From an alpha proteobacterium HIMB114 (GTDB lineage Bacteria; Pseudomonadota; Alphaproteobacteria; Pelagibacterales; Pelagibacteraceae), in contig ADAC02000001.1 in the NCBI GenBank assembly GCA_000163555.2, positions 434,001 through 498,000 on the forward strand: a DNA stretch of 64,000 nucleotides. Direction: 5' to 3'. Positions 1 to 8,706 of the stretch are shown piece after piece. A program made the position numbers and the translations under genes. The notes beneath the pieces are model-generated. The model was not told the DNA's origin. It ran no database searches and saw only the letters and a list, made by a program, of their open reading frames with translations. Each line of letters begins with the position of its first letter. Within the stretch, counting starts at the first letter, position 1.

Positions 1-1
1 G

Positions 2-952
2 CCAAAAAAAATTAACTTTATGGCAAAGTATGGGAGAGGTTTGATATGTTTGGCATTAGACAAGAAGCAATCATCTAAACTGGGTTTAAAATTAATGCCA
101 AGTTCAAATTTTTCACGTTTTAGCACTGCATTTACAGTAAGTATTGAGGCAAGAAGAGGTGTTACTACCGGTATATCTGCTTACGATAGATCAAAGACAA
201 TCTTAACTGCAATTAAAAAAAATTCTTCAAAAAAAGATATTGTTACACCGGGTCATATTTTTCCTCTTGTTTCAAGAGATGGTGGCGTTTTGATTAGAGC
301 TGGTCACACAGAAGCATCGGTTGATATTGCTAAATTAACTAAAAAAAATCCTTCTGCTGTTATTTGTGAAATTATGAATGAAGATGGGACAATGGCCAAA
401 AGAGACCAGCTATTTAAATTTGCAAATAAACATAAATTAAAAATTTCTAAGATTGAAGATTTAATAGAATATCGTTTTAAAAAAGAAAATTTTTTAAAAT
501 TAAAATCTAAAAAAATATTTAAATTTAAAAAAAATATTTTAGATAAACAAATCTTTCAAAATTCAATAGATAAAAACAAACATCTAGTATTTTCAAAAAT
601 TACTAATAAAACAAACTGCAAAGTTAGAGTTTTATCAATAAAAGAGAAATTATCACAAAATATTTTTAACAATAAAGATGTAAAAAATTCTCTTAGTTAT
701 TTAAATAAATCAAATAACTTTTCATTAATTGTAATTCAAAGCTCAGTAATGAAGGAGGATAAAAACTTCATTAATTTTTCTGGCAATAAAAGAGAATTTG
801 AAGCTAATTTGATAAGAAATTATGGTGTTGGTGCTCAAATAATAAAAAAATTAGGTTTAAATGATATAGTATTGGTAACCAAATCAAAAAAAAGAATAGT
901 TGGATTAGATGGATTTGGTATTAAGATTAAAAAACAAAAGATTTTTAAATGA
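2..952 (+). CDS. ribB: RibB/RibBA: 3,4-dihydroxy-2-butanone-4-phosphate synthase with degenerate GTP cyclohydrolase II-like tail (5' end outside window)
   Basis: The enzyme converts ribulose 5-phosphate to the four-carbon precursor of riboflavin. The frame stays open leftwards to base 2 and the visible part starts inside the DHBP synthase domain: the family motif MAKYGRGLIC is internal, so the ATG at 20 is not the real start. RSTAFTVSIEAR-type and HTEASVDIAKL motifs of RibB follow. The last ~125 residues align in position with RibA: near the end, YGVGAQIIKKLG and IVGLDGFGI match RibA's C-terminal region. The GTP cyclohydrolase II zinc cysteines and the RVHSEC-like segment are absent, so RibA activity is doubtful. 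It overlaps ribH by 4 bp (ATGA), making a riboflavin operon with nusB. Confidence 0.93.
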   Translation, partial: PKKINFMAKYGRGLICLALDKKQSSKLGLKLMPSSNFSRFSTAFTVSIEARRGVTTGISAYDRSKTILTAIKKNSSKKDIVTPGHIFPLVSRDGGVLIRAGHTEASVDIAKLTKKNPSAVICEIMNEDGTMAKRDQLFKFANKHKLKISKIEDLIEYRFKKENFLKLKSKKIFKFKKNILDKQIFQNSIDKNKHLVFSKITNKTNCKVRVLSIKEKLSQNIFNNKDVKNSLSYLNKSNNFSLIVIQSSVMKEDKNFINFSGNKREFEANLIRNYGVGAQIIKKLGLNDIVLVTKSKKRIVGLDGFGIKIKKQKIFK

Positions 953-1359
953 AAAAATGCCTAGTCGTATATTCTGATTATTATAAATCTATAAGCAAAA
1001 ATCTTTTAAAAGGTTGCATATCGATTTTAAAAAAAAATAAAATTAATCATGATATTTATCTTGTTGATGGATCCTATGAGATTCCACAATTAATTAATAT
1101 AAAAATTAAAACAAAAAAATATAATTCTGCAATTGCATTAGGATGTATAATAAAAGGCAAAACTCCTCATTTTGACTTTATATCCAAAGCAATTACAGAT
1201 GCGATTATGAAATTGTCTTTGAAATATAATTTACCTTTATCAAATGGTGTTTTAACTTGTAATAACCAATCACAAGCAAAATTAAGATCATCTGGTAAAA
1301 AAAATAAGGGTATTGAGGCAGCGAATGCACTTATTTCAGTTTTAAAAAATTTAGATTAA
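949..1359 (+). CDS. ribH: 6,7-dimethyl-8-ribityllumazine synthase
   Basis: Condenses the RibB product with the pyrimidine intermediate to give lumazine, the penultimate step to riboflavin. At 136 aa it is of family size. Visible signatures are the SYEIPQLI stretch (~res 42-49) and the ALGCIIKG segment followed by a PHFDF box (~res 63-77) whose His is the catalytic base in the family. The start overlaps the ribBA stop (ATGA) and the stop overlaps the nusB start (TAATG), so translation of the three genes is probably coupled. The ribBA-ribH-nusB order is usual in Alphaproteobacteria. Confidence 0.96.
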   Translation: MKKCLVVYSDYYKSISKNLLKGCISILKKNKINHDIYLVDGSYEIPQLINIKIKTKKYNSAIALGCIIKGKTPHFDFISKAITDAIMKLSLKYNLPLSNGVLTCNNQSQAKLRSSGKKNKGIEAANALISVLKNLD

Positions 1360-1742
1360 TGAAGTCTGGAACGCGAACCAAACTAGTTCAAAAAATCTAT
1401 GAGAAAACAAAAAATCCAGATGGGGTTATTGATTTTGGAAAAGATCCTTACATCAGGCATATAAAAAAAGTATTTAAAGGATATTTTGAACAAGAGGAAC
1501 AACTTAATGAAATTTTAAGCAGATCTTTATCTGCTGAAATTAAGCAAAAAAATTTAGATAGCTTGTTAAATATCATACTAAAAACTTCAATTTATGAGCT
1601 AAAGTTTTGTGAGAAAATTCCATTTAAAGTAGTTATTAATCAATATTTGGATGTAACAGCCCAATTTTACGGTAATGATCAAAAAAGGCTGGTAAATGGC
1701 GTTTTAGATAACGTGGCAAAATCGTTAAATTCGTCTAATTAA
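1359..1742 (+). CDS. nusB: Transcription antitermination factor NusB
   Basis: Small all-helical RNA-binding protein that works with NusE (S10) in rRNA antitermination. The 127-aa length fits the family. The C-terminal half carries the NusB signature: helices around IYELKFCEKIPFKVVINQYL and the closing region FVNGVLDNVAK-like (here RLVNGVLDNVAKSL). The start codon overlaps the ribH stop, and position after ribH is the classical location. A 67-bp spacer follows before hppA. Confidence 0.95.
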   Translation: MKSGTRTKLVQKIYEKTKNPDGVIDFGKDPYIRHIKKVFKGYFEQEEQLNEILSRSLSAEIKQKNLDSLLNIILKTSIYELKFCEKIPFKVVINQYLDVTAQFYGNDQKRLVNGVLDNVAKSLNSSN

Positions 1743-1809
1743 GTTGATTTATATTGCAATTTTTGGCAATTAGCCTGTTTTTAACAAGAATATATAAAGG
1801 AAATAATAA

Positions 1810-3915
1810 ATGAACCCATCAGATATAATTATTCTAGACTATGTTGTTCTTTGTGGTGTTGCGGCTGTAGCGTATGGCTGGATCGCAAGTAAACAAATTT
1901 TAGAAGCAAGTGCAGGTAATAAAACCATGCAAGATATTGCTGGAGCAATTCAAGAAGGGGCTCAAGCATATTTAAACAGACAATACAAAACGATAGCATT
2001 AGTTGGAGCGGTGGTATTAGTTTTAATCACTGTTCTATTTAGTCCATTAGTAGCCGCTGGTTATTTAATTGGTGCAGCTCTGTCTGGTGTTGCCGGTTAT
2101 GTTGGAATGATTATTTCGGTAAGAGCTAACGTTAGAACTGCTGAAGCAAGTAGAAAAGGTTTAGCAAAAGGTTTAGATATTGCTTTCAAATCTGGAGCAG
2201 TAACTGGAATGTTAGTTGCTGGTTTAGCATTATTAGCTATTACAGTTTATTATAAATTATTAGTTTCTATAAATTCATCTGAAAGAGAAATTATTGATGC
2301 ATTAGTCGCTCTTGGGTTCGGAGCTTCATTAATATCAATTTTTGCAAGATTAGGTGGTGGTATTTTTACTAAAGGTGCCGATGTTGGTGCTGATTTAGTG
2401 GGGAAAGTTGAAGCTGGAATTCCAGAAGATGATCCAAGAAATCCAGCAGTTATAGCTGATAACGTGGGTGATAACGTTGGTGATTGTGCAGGAATGGCTG
2501 CAGACTTATTTGAAACATATGCTGTTACTGTTGTTGCTACAATGGTTTTAGCATCAATTTTCTTTACAGGAAATTCTAGCATGATGGTTTATCCTTTAGC
2601 CATAGGTGGAATTTGCATCTTAACATCTATCATTGGTACTTTTTTTGTTAGACTAGGAAGAAGTAAAAACGTAATGGGAGCTTTATACAAAGGTTTCGTT
2701 GCTACAGCTGTTTTATCTTTGGTAGCTATGTATCCGGTGACAGATAATATTATTGGGTTAGAAAAAGCCTTAAAAGTTGGGAACTTATCTTTTCAAGGTA
2801 TTGATTTATTTTATTGTGCTGTAATTGGTCTAATTATTACTGGTTTAATAATTTGGGTTACAGAATACTATACTGGAACTGACTACAGACCAGTAAAATC
2901 AGTTGCTCAATCTTCAACAACTGGTCACGGTACAAATGTAATTCAAGGTTTAGCTATTTCAATGGAAGCTACAGCATTACCGGCATTAATTATTGTTGTT
3001 GGTATTATTACTACTTATTCGTTAGCTGGTTTATTTGGAATTGCAATTGCAGTTACTAGTATGCTTGCATTAACTGGAATGGTTGTTGCATTAGATGCAT
3101 ATGGACCTGTAACAGATAATGCTGGTGGAATTGCTGAAATGTCTAAATTACCATCAAGTGTTAGAAAAACTACTGATGCTTTAGATGCTGTAGGAAATAC
3201 TACAAAAGCTGTAACAAAAGGTTATGCAATTGGTTCAGCAGGTTTAGGTGCATTAGTTTTATTTGCTGCTTATACTGAAGATATTAAATACTTTTCTGCT
3301 CAAGCAGATTCAGCATTAAGCGGTATCAAAGTAAGTTTTGATCTATCAAACCCTTATGTTGTTGTTGGATTATTAATTGGTGGTTTGTTGCCATATCTTT
3401 TTGGTTCAATGGGAATGCAAGCTGTTGGTAGAGCAGGTGGTGCTGTTGTGAATGAAGTTAGAAGACAGTTTAAAAGAATGCCTGGCATTATGAAAAGAAA
3501 ACAAAAACCTGATTACGCGAAAGCCGTTGACTTGTTAACACAAGCTGCGATTAAAGAGATGATTATTCCTTCTCTACTTCCGGTTTTATCTCCAATAGCT
3601 GTCTATTTAATTGTATTAAATATTGCAGACCAATCATCTGCATTGTCAGCTTTAGGTGCAATGTTATTAGGTGTAATCGTAACAGGATTATTTGTTGCAA
3701 TTTCTATGACAGCAGGTGGTGGAGCATGGGACAATGCTAAAAAATATATCGAAGATGGTAAATTTGGAGGCAAAGGTTCTGAAGCTCACAAAGCTGCGGT
3801 AACTGGTGATACTGTTGGTGATCCATATAAAGACACAGCTGGTCCTGCAGTTAACCCAATGATAAAAATTACTAACATTGTTGCATTATTGCTTTTAGCA
3901 ATAATTGCTCATTAA
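1810..3915 (+). CDS. hppA: K+-independent H+-translocating membrane pyrophosphatase
   Basis: Integral membrane pump that couples pyrophosphate hydrolysis to proton export. The 701-aa protein has ~16 hydrophobic segments. The substrate-binding motif [13 protein letters not shown] followed by EDDPRNP lies near res 190-211, with the [18 protein letters not shown] region behind it. The [10 protein letters not shown] stretch has Lys466 and Thr469 where K+-dependent enzymes have Ala and Gly/Ala, the established mark of the K+-independent class. A well-spaced AAAGGA at 1796-1801 precedes the ATG. It probably conserves energy from biosynthetic pyrophosphate and is common in oligotrophic marine bacteria. 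Confidence 0.97.
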   Translation: MNPSDIIILDYVVLCGVAAVAYGWIASKQILEASAGNKTMQDIAGAIQEGAQAYLNRQYKTIALVGAVVLVLITVLFSPLVAAGYLIGAALSGVAGYVGMIISVRANVRTAEASRKGLAKGLDIAFKSGAVTGMLVAGLALLAITVYYKLLVSINSSEREIIDALVALGFGASLISIFARLGGGIFTKGADVGADLVGKVEAGIPEDDPRNPAVIADNVGDNVGDCAGMAADLFETYAVTVVATMVLASIFFTGNSSMMVYPLAIGGICILTSIIGTFFVRLGRSKNVMGALYKGFVATAVLSLVAMYPVTDNIIGLEKALKVGNLSFQGIDLFYCAVIGLIITGLIIWVTEYYTGTDYRPVKSVAQSSTTGHGTNVIQGLAISMEATALPALIIVVGIITTYSLAGLFGIAIAVTSMLALTGMVVALDAYGPVTDNAGGIAEMSKLPSSVRKTTDALDAVGNTTKAVTKGYAIGSAGLGALVLFAAYTEDIKYFSAQADSALSGIKVSFDLSNPYVVVGLLIGGLLPYLFGSMGMQAVGRAGGAVVNEVRRQFKRMPGIMKRKQKPDYAKAVDLLTQAAIKEMIIPSLLPVLSPIAVYLIVLNIADQSSALSALGAMLLGVIVTGLFVAISMTAGGGAWDNAKKYIEDGKFGGKGSEAHKAAVTGDTVGDPYKDTAGPAVNPMIKITNIVALLLLAIIAH

Positions 3916-3924
3916 TTTTTGTAG

Positions 3925-4380
3925 CTATTTATCAAATTTTTTTCGCGCATTCTCCATCCTCTTACGCGTAGAGCTTAAGATACTTTTGGAGAATGTGTCC
4001 TCAATAGCTAATGATTTTGTTTTGCTCTTGGAAAATTGAATTTTTTTCATACTATTTAAATCATAAAAATCAATTTTTTTGATCAATCCAAATTTATCAA
4101 AAAAAATTTCTGCATAATCATTAATATAGATTTTTTTTACTCCATATTTTGTTTTTGTTTCTCTTACTTCAAAGTATGTCCATCTTTTTTCATTTTTATT
4201 TTCAATAGGTACAGGGCCTAACAATTCTAAAATATCATTTTTGTTTGTTTTGTTGATTTTTATCAAATTAATTTTATTCTTTAAATTTGATACTCCATGA
4301 ACATTATCTATTTTGTTTAATGTGCAAGATGCAAAAAATAATGTAAAAAGAGGAATAGATAATTTTTTTAAAATGGACAT
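3925..4380 (-). CDS. bamE: Outer-membrane assembly lipoprotein BamE (SmpA/OmlA family)
   Basis: Predicted small lipoprotein of the BAM complex that inserts beta-barrel proteins in the outer membrane. A signal peptide ends in a lipobox (LFFASC, Cys19 counted from the start chosen here). The central region has the SmpA/OmlA pattern: a helix with TNKNDILELLGPV, then a WTYFEVRE strand and an IYINDYAEIFFDKFGLIKKID stretch. I chose the Met at 4380 because it gives a compact signal peptide; an upstream Met at 4398 would add six residues. The basic C-terminal extension is longer than in E. coli BamE. The start region overlaps that of the divergent bc1 chaperone gene. Confidence 0.85.
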   Translation of the reverse strand: MSILKKLSIPLFTLFFASCTLNKIDNVHGVSNLKNKINLIKINKTNKNDILELLGPVPIENKNEKRWTYFEVRETKTKYGVKKIYINDYAEIFFDKFGLIKKIDFYDLNSMKKIQFSKSKTKSLAIEDTFSKSILSSTRKRMENARKKFDK

Positions 4381-4801
4381 AGAAAACCTATATAGCAAAA
4401 CTTTAATAGTTTCTAGAAATCCCGATATATTTAAAAATCATCTTCCCGATGATTTAAATCATAAAGTATTGGTATTTTTAATTTTTTTGTCTAAAATTTT
4501 TAATAATGTGTCCAAAAATGATGAGAATTATCAAAAATTCTTTGATTATATCTTTAATAGGATTGAGATAGATTTAAGAGAGCTTGGTTATGGAGACATG
4601 TCTGTAAATAAAAAAATGAAAATTATAGTGACAAAATTTTATTCAATTCTAGTGGATTTTAAAAATTTTCCAGATCAAGCTATGGATTATAAGCGTCAAA
4701 TACTATCAAAATACTTTTCTAAAATTGAACAAATTGAAGATTTTATCGAGATATTGAATAAGTATTTTGCTATTGATAATGTTGCATATAATGATAGTTA
4801 A
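4373..4801 (+). CDS. Ubiquinol-cytochrome c chaperone family protein (CBP3-like)
   Basis: A 142-aa protein resembling the ubiquinol-cytochrome c chaperone domain (mitochondrial Cbp3 relatives), which assists assembly of cytochrome bc1. Features seen: [14 protein letters not shown] helix, [20 protein letters not shown] (the family has a conserved LRExGxGDxxVxKxxK core), and a C-terminal NKYF region. The upstream in-frame ATG at 4313 would lie deep in bamE on the other strand, so the internal Met at 4373 is preferred. Even so it overlaps the bamE start by 8 bp. Its position beside bamE and upstream of rpmF-plsX is the usual alphaproteobacterial one. Confidence 0.82.
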   Translation: MDIENLYSKTLIVSRNPDIFKNHLPDDLNHKVLVFLIFLSKIFNNVSKNDENYQKFFDYIFNRIEIDLRELGYGDMSVNKKMKIIVTKFYSILVDFKNFPDQAMDYKRQILSKYFSKIEQIEDFIEILNKYFAIDNVAYNDS

Positions 4802-4817
4802 CCTCCTGAAAATTATT

Positions 4818-4997
4818 ATGGCAGTACCTAAACGAAAACTATCAGTTGCTAGAAGAGGAAAGAGAAGATCTCATCTTGCAGAAGATTTTAAAAATGTTGT
4901 TGAAGATAAAAAAAGTGGAGAATTTCGCCTTTCTCACCATGTAGATAAAACTACTGGTATGTATAACGGTAAACAGATTTTTAAGACTAAAAACTAA
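4818..4997 (+). CDS. rpmF: 50S ribosomal protein L32
   Basis: A 59-aa protein with the N-terminal [19 protein letters not shown] signature diagnostic of bacterial L32. The longer in-frame opening at 4767 adds a meaningless hydrophobic extension and is rejected. In many Alphaproteobacteria a DUF177 (YceD) gene sits directly before rpmF; here only 16 bp separate it from the bc1 chaperone gene. plsX follows after 6 bp, matching the widespread rpmF-plsX linkage. Confidence 0.97.
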   Translation: MAVPKRKLSVARRGKRRSHLAEDFKNVVEDKKSGEFRLSHHVDKTTGMYNGKQIFKTKN

Positions 4998-5003
4998 TCT
5001 ATA

Positions 5004-6035
5004 ATGTCAAAAAAATTTAACATTGCAGTTGATGCAATGGGCGGGGACAATGCACCAGAAAAAGTTTTAGCTGGTATTGATCTTTTTTTTAAAGAAAACA
5101 AAAAACATAATATTAATTTTAATTTATATGGAAATGAATCCGATATTAAAAAAATAATTAACAAATATAAAAATATTAATAAAAATAATTCAAAAATTAT
5201 TCATGCGCCAGATAAAGTGCCAGGTAATGTTTCTGTAAGAGATGCTATTAAGCTTGGTAAAAAAACAAGTATGTGGATGTCAATTGAATCAGTTAAAAAT
5301 GGAGAAAACGATATTGTGATATCCTCAGGAAATACCGGTGCATTATTAGTAATCTCTAAGCTGATATTAAAAATGATTGAAGGTTTAGACAAACCAGCAC
5401 TTGCAGGCATTTGGCCAAATTTCAAAAACTATAGCATTGTTTTAGATTTAGGAGCAAACGTAGAATGCTCAGATAAAAATCTAATTGAGTTTTCTGTTAT
5501 GGGTTCTGAATTATATAAAGCTATTTATAACAAAGATGATGTTGTTGCTGGTTTACTAAACATAGGTTCAGAAGAAATCAAAGGAAATGATCAAATTAAA
5601 AATGCACACATTGAATTAGAAAAGAATAAAAATTTAAATTTTAATTACAGGGGCTATGTAGAGGGAAATGAAATTAAAAATGGAGAAGTTCATGTTATAG
5701 TAACGGACGGATTTACCGGTAATGTTGCATTAAAAACAGCAGAAGGAACAGCAAACTTTATAACAACAGAAATAAAACAATCATTTTCAAAATCATTTTT
5801 TTCAAAAATTGGATATATTTTTAGTTATTTTGCATTTAAAGAAATTAAAAAAAAATTAGATCCCAGAAGATACAATGGGGCTATTTTTTTAGGTTTAAAT
5901 GCTCCAGTTATTAAAAGTCATGGTGGTGCTGATGCATACGCTTTTTACAATTCTCTTGATTTGTCATTTAGAATTTTAAATGGTAATCTTATTAATAAAA
6001 TTAAAAACAATTTTATTAATAATAATGTCAAATAA
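5004..6035 (+). CDS. plsX: Phosphate acyltransferase PlsX
   Basis: Makes acyl-phosphate from acyl-ACP, the first step of membrane phospholipid synthesis via PlsY. The 343-aa protein opens with the family signature IAVDAMGGDNAPE and keeps the SSGNTGALL, VLDLGANVECSD and VTDGFTGNVALKT motifs. The last 11 bp overlap ihfA. In related bacteria fabH lies between plsX and ihfA; here it is absent. Confidence 0.97.
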   Translation: MSKKFNIAVDAMGGDNAPEKVLAGIDLFFKENKKHNINFNLYGNESDIKKIINKYKNINKNNSKIIHAPDKVPGNVSVRDAIKLGKKTSMWMSIESVKNGENDIVISSGNTGALLVISKLILKMIEGLDKPALAGIWPNFKNYSIVLDLGANVECSDKNLIEFSVMGSELYKAIYNKDDVVAGLLNIGSEEIKGNDQIKNAHIELEKNKNLNFNYRGYVEGNEIKNGEVHVIVTDGFTGNVALKTAEGTANFITTEIKQSFSKSFFSKIGYIFSYFAFKEIKKKLDPRRYNGAIFLGLNAPVIKSHGGADAYAFYNSLDLSFRILNGNLINKIKNNFINNNVK

Positions 6036-6312
6036 TGTCACTCGACAAGATCTTTACGATTTAACGTATAAAGAATTAGGAATTTCTAAAAATGAATGTA
6101 TCAAATTTGTTGATCTAGTCTTTGAAAGTATCCTTAAAAATTTTGAAGAGGGTAATAAAGTAAAAGTTTCATTATTTGGTTCTTTTGATGTTAAAGATAA
6201 AAAAGCTCGAATAGGAAGAAATCCTAAAACAAAAGAGGAGAAAGAAATTTCCTCTCGCAGAGTTGTAACATTCAAACCATCTAAATTTTTATCGAAAAAA
6301 ATTAATAAATAA
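6025..6312 (+). CDS. ihfA: Integration host factor subunit alpha
   Basis: DNA-bending nucleoid protein of the HU/IHF family, 95 aa with the ATG at 6025. The opening NVTRQDLYDLTYKELGISK resembles the IHF-alpha N-terminus. The DNA-binding beta-arm contains GRNPKTKEEKEISSRRVVTF with the intercalating proline of the RNP motif. The upstream in-frame Met at 5980 would lie inside plsX and adds a hydrophobic leader, so it is rejected. The start overlaps plsX and the stop overlaps the MerR gene (TAATG). Confidence 0.93.
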   Translation: MSNNVTRQDLYDLTYKELGISKNECIKFVDLVFESILKNFEEGNKVKVSLFGSFDVKDKKARIGRNPKTKEEKEISSRRVVTFKPSKFLSKKINK

Positions 6313-6671
6313 TGAAATCAAAAGGTGCATTTAAAACTATTGGAGAAGTGTGTGAAATTGTAGGTTTAATAGACCCTGAAACAGGTAAAAAAAAAACACA
6401 TGTATTAAGATTTTGGGAAAAACATTTTAAAGAAATTAAGCCTTCTTTAATTTACAAAGGTAGAAGATATTATTCAGAAAAAAACATTGATTATGTTAAA
6501 AAAATTAAAAAACTTCTTAAAGAGAAAGGTTATACAATAAAAGGTTCAAAGAAAGTCCTTCTAAATAAAAATATCCCAGTTGACACTTATTCTAATGATA
6601 ATATAAGCACTGACAAATTAATAAATTTAAAAAATAAAATTAAAGAGTTAAAAAAATATTTAAATGGCTAA
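6312..6671 (+). CDS. MerR-family transcriptional regulator
   Basis: A 119-aa protein with an N-terminal MerR-type winged HTH: GEVCEIVGL, then HVLRFWEKHF, then GRRYYSEKNIDYVKKIKKLL, with a short helical tail. It lacks an effector-binding domain. This is the MerR gene that follows ihfA in most Alphaproteobacteria; its target is not known from sequence. An insert (LIDPETGKKKTH) lies within the HTH region and is also typical of this ihfA-linked group. The stop overlaps rpmG by 8 bp. Confidence 0.9.
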   Translation: MKSKGAFKTIGEVCEIVGLIDPETGKKKTHVLRFWEKHFKEIKPSLIYKGRRYYSEKNIDYVKKIKKLLKEKGYTIKGSKKVLLNKNIPVDTYSNDNISTDKLINLKNKIKELKKYLNG

Positions 6672-6855
6672 AAAAAGTTCATTAAAAGTTAGACTGGTTC
6701 CAGAAGAAAAGCCAGATAGCAAATATTATTATTATGCCAAAAAACCAACCGCAGGTGAAAAAGCAAAAGAAAAATTAAAAATGAAAAAATATAATCCTGC
6801 TACTCGCAAACACGAATGGTTTGTGGAAAAAAAATTGCCACCACATAGTAAATAG
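6664..6855 (+). CDS. rpmG: 50S ribosomal protein L33
   Basis: A 63-aa basic protein with the L33 pattern: MAKKSSLKVRLVP start, a YYYYAKKP strand, then KMKKYNPATRKHEWFVEKKL, which matches the family's KYDP-x-x-RKHVxFxExK segment. It has no zinc cysteines, as in the C-minus type of L33. The start overlaps the MerR gene. The C-terminus (LPPHSK) is slightly longer than in E. coli. Confidence 0.9.
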   Translation: MAKKSSLKVRLVPEEKPDSKYYYYAKKPTAGEKAKEKLKMKKYNPATRKHEWFVEKKLPPHSK

Positions 6856-6861
6856 TAAATA

Positions 6862-7158
6862 TTATTTATATTTCTTTCTTTCTAGCTGAATAAAAGAGTT
6901 AATCATTGTTAGCCAAATCCTTTTAATAATAAAGCTTTCAATATTTAATTTTTTACCCTTTGTTATTCTAACTTTTATCATGCTTGCAATTCTTTTTGGA
7001 TCAACAATTTTATTTTTGGGTTTGTATTTAATAACTTGTAAAACTTGCTTACGTCTTTTTGATAATAGCTTTAGTATTTGAAAATCTAATTTATCTATAT
7101 TTTCTCTAACTTTTTTTAATTTTTTTTCAGGTGACAATTTGATCGTTTTTTTTTTCAT
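6862..7158 (-). CDS. Monofunctional chorismate mutase (AroQ class)
   Basis: A 98-aa all-helical protein that should convert chorismate to prephenate for Phe/Tyr synthesis. The first helix has VRENIDKLDFQILKLLSKR, keeping the two arginines of the AroQ active site, followed by a DPKRIASMI helix. The Glu that usually follows the helix-2 Arg is Ile here, and the usual Gln near the end of the last helix appears to be Glu (IQLERK); both are by-eye alignments. It is divergent from ctaA with only 22 bp between start codons. Confidence 0.82.
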   Translation of the reverse strand: MKKKTIKLSPEKKLKKVRENIDKLDFQILKLLSKRRKQVLQVIKYKPKNKIVDPKRIASMIKVRITKGKKLNIESFIIKRIWLTMINSFIQLERKKYK

Positions 7159-7180
7159 TAAGAAAAATATACATAAATAA

Positions 7181-8227
7181 ATGTTAAAAATAAAACAAAA
7201 TTACGATAAGACATTTATCTGGTTATTTACTACAGGTATTTTGCTTGTTGCGTTAATTTGGGTCGGTGGTTTAACAAGATTAACCGGTTCTGGGTTATCT
7301 ATTACTGAATGGGAAGTTTTTAGTGGGATTCTACCACCTTTAACAAATCACAAATGGATTGAATACTTTGAATTATATAAAAAGATTCCAGAGTATCAAA
7401 AAATTAACTTTGGCATGTCAATTGATGAATTTAAAGTAATTTTTTGGTGGGAGTATATACATCGTATATTAGCTAGAATTCTTGTTTTAACATTTTGTAT
7501 TCCTTTGCTGTATTTTGTTTTTAAAAAACAAATACATGGAAATAAATCTACATTTTTATTTTTTGTTTTAGCTTTGTTTTTAACCCAAGGATTTATGGGT
7601 TGGTATATGGTTAAGAGTGGACTTATTTCCGAAACAGATGTTAGTCATTTTAGGTTGGCTGCACATTTGTCTCTTGCAATTATAATTTATGGTATGATTT
7701 TTTGGGCATTGCTTAATAATCAAAAATTAAATTTCAAAATTAAGTTAAATAAATCGACAATTTTAATAATTGTTCTGATTTTGCTAATTTTATTACAAAT
7801 AATTTGGGGAGCTTTTACATCAGGTTTGAATGCAGGGTTACTTTACCAAACGTGGCCTCTAATGAACGAAAACTTTATTGCCGATGATATTATGTTAAAA
7901 AAAATTTTAACAGCTTCAGTATTAAATAATCCTTCGTATGTTCAGTTGGCGCACAGATTTTTAGCATATTTTATAATTTTTTATTCTATTATAATTTATT
8001 TTGCTCATTTCAAAAAATCTAATTTAAAATTACCGTTTAAATATATTTTTGTGGCATTGGCGTTACAGGTAATTCTTGGAATATTAACCCTTATTAGTGG
8101 TCTAAATATTTATCTGGCGAGCTTCCATCAAATGGGATCAGTTTTACTGATTTCTTCTGCTATTTATGGGCTTTTTTATACTAATCATAACCAAAACTTA
8201 ATTGACACTTCGGTTTATAAACAGTAA
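7181..8227 (+). CDS. ctaA: Heme A synthase CtaA (COX15-like)
   Basis: Membrane enzyme that oxidises the methyl group of heme O to make heme A for aa3-type cytochrome oxidase. The 348-aa protein has eight hydrophobic segments and the four conserved histidines in context: EYIHRILAR, HFRLAAHLS, LAHRFLAYF and SFHQMGS. The N-terminal GGLTRLTGSGLSITEW motif is diagnostic of the alphaproteobacterial/mitochondrial type, which lacks the paired loop cysteines of Bacillus CtaA. It lies 15 bp upstream of rplM. Confidence 0.96.
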   Translation: MLKIKQNYDKTFIWLFTTGILLVALIWVGGLTRLTGSGLSITEWEVFSGILPPLTNHKWIEYFELYKKIPEYQKINFGMSIDEFKVIFWWEYIHRILARILVLTFCIPLLYFVFKKQIHGNKSTFLFFVLALFLTQGFMGWYMVKSGLISETDVSHFRLAAHLSLAIIIYGMIFWALLNNQKLNFKIKLNKSTILIIVLILLILLQIIWGAFTSGLNAGLLYQTWPLMNENFIADDIMLKKILTASVLNNPSYVQLAHRFLAYFIIFYSIIIYFAHFKKSNLKLPFKYIFVALALQVILGILTLISGLNIYLASFHQMGSVLLISSAIYGLFYTNHNQNLIDTSVYKQ

Positions 8228-8242
8228 TTAGCAGCCTTCAAC

Positions 8243-8704
8243 ATGACAGATTTTATTAAAAAAAGCGAATTAGAAAACAAATGGTTTCACATTGATGCAA
8301 CTAATGTTGTTGTAGGAAGACTTGCTGCAGAAATTTCAAAAATTCTAAGAGGAAAAAATAAAGCTACTTTTACACCAAATATGGATAATGGTGATTTTGT
8401 TGTGGTAACAAATGTTGAAAAGATTAAATTTACTGGAAGCAAATATACAGATAAAAAATACTATAAACACACTGGTTGGCCAGGTGGTATAAAAGAAAGA
8501 ACTCCTGTTAATTTTGTAGAAAAAAATAAACCAGAAGAAATTTTAAGATTAGCAGTAAAAAGAATGTTACCTGGTGGTCCTCTTTCAAAAAAACAATTAA
8601 CTAAATTAAAAATTTATGCTTCGGAGAAACATCCCCATGAAGCGCAGCAAATACAAAATATTGTTTTTGGAAAATTAAATAAAAAAAATATTAGAAGTAA
8701 TTAA
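8243..8704 (+). CDS. rplM: 50S ribosomal protein L13
   Basis: The 153-aa protein has the L13 signatures WFHIDATNVVVGRLAAEISKILRG split across the N-terminus, the NMDNGDFVVV motif, a KYYKHTGWPGGIKER motif, and the RMLPGGPLSKKQLTKLKIY region near the end. rpsI begins 2 bp after the stop, the near-universal L13-S9 pair. Confidence 0.98.
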   Translation: MTDFIKKSELENKWFHIDATNVVVGRLAAEISKILRGKNKATFTPNMDNGDFVVVTNVEKIKFTGSKYTDKKYYKHTGWPGGIKERTPVNFVEKNKPEEILRLAVKRMLPGGPLSKKQLTKLKIYASEKHPHEAQQIQNIVFGKLNKKNIRSN

Positions 8705-8706
8705 AT

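Noticed and set aside
2250-2582. A 110-codon open frame on the - strand inside hppA
   Set aside because: Antisense to conserved pyrophosphatase motifs; no start signal or family resemblance.
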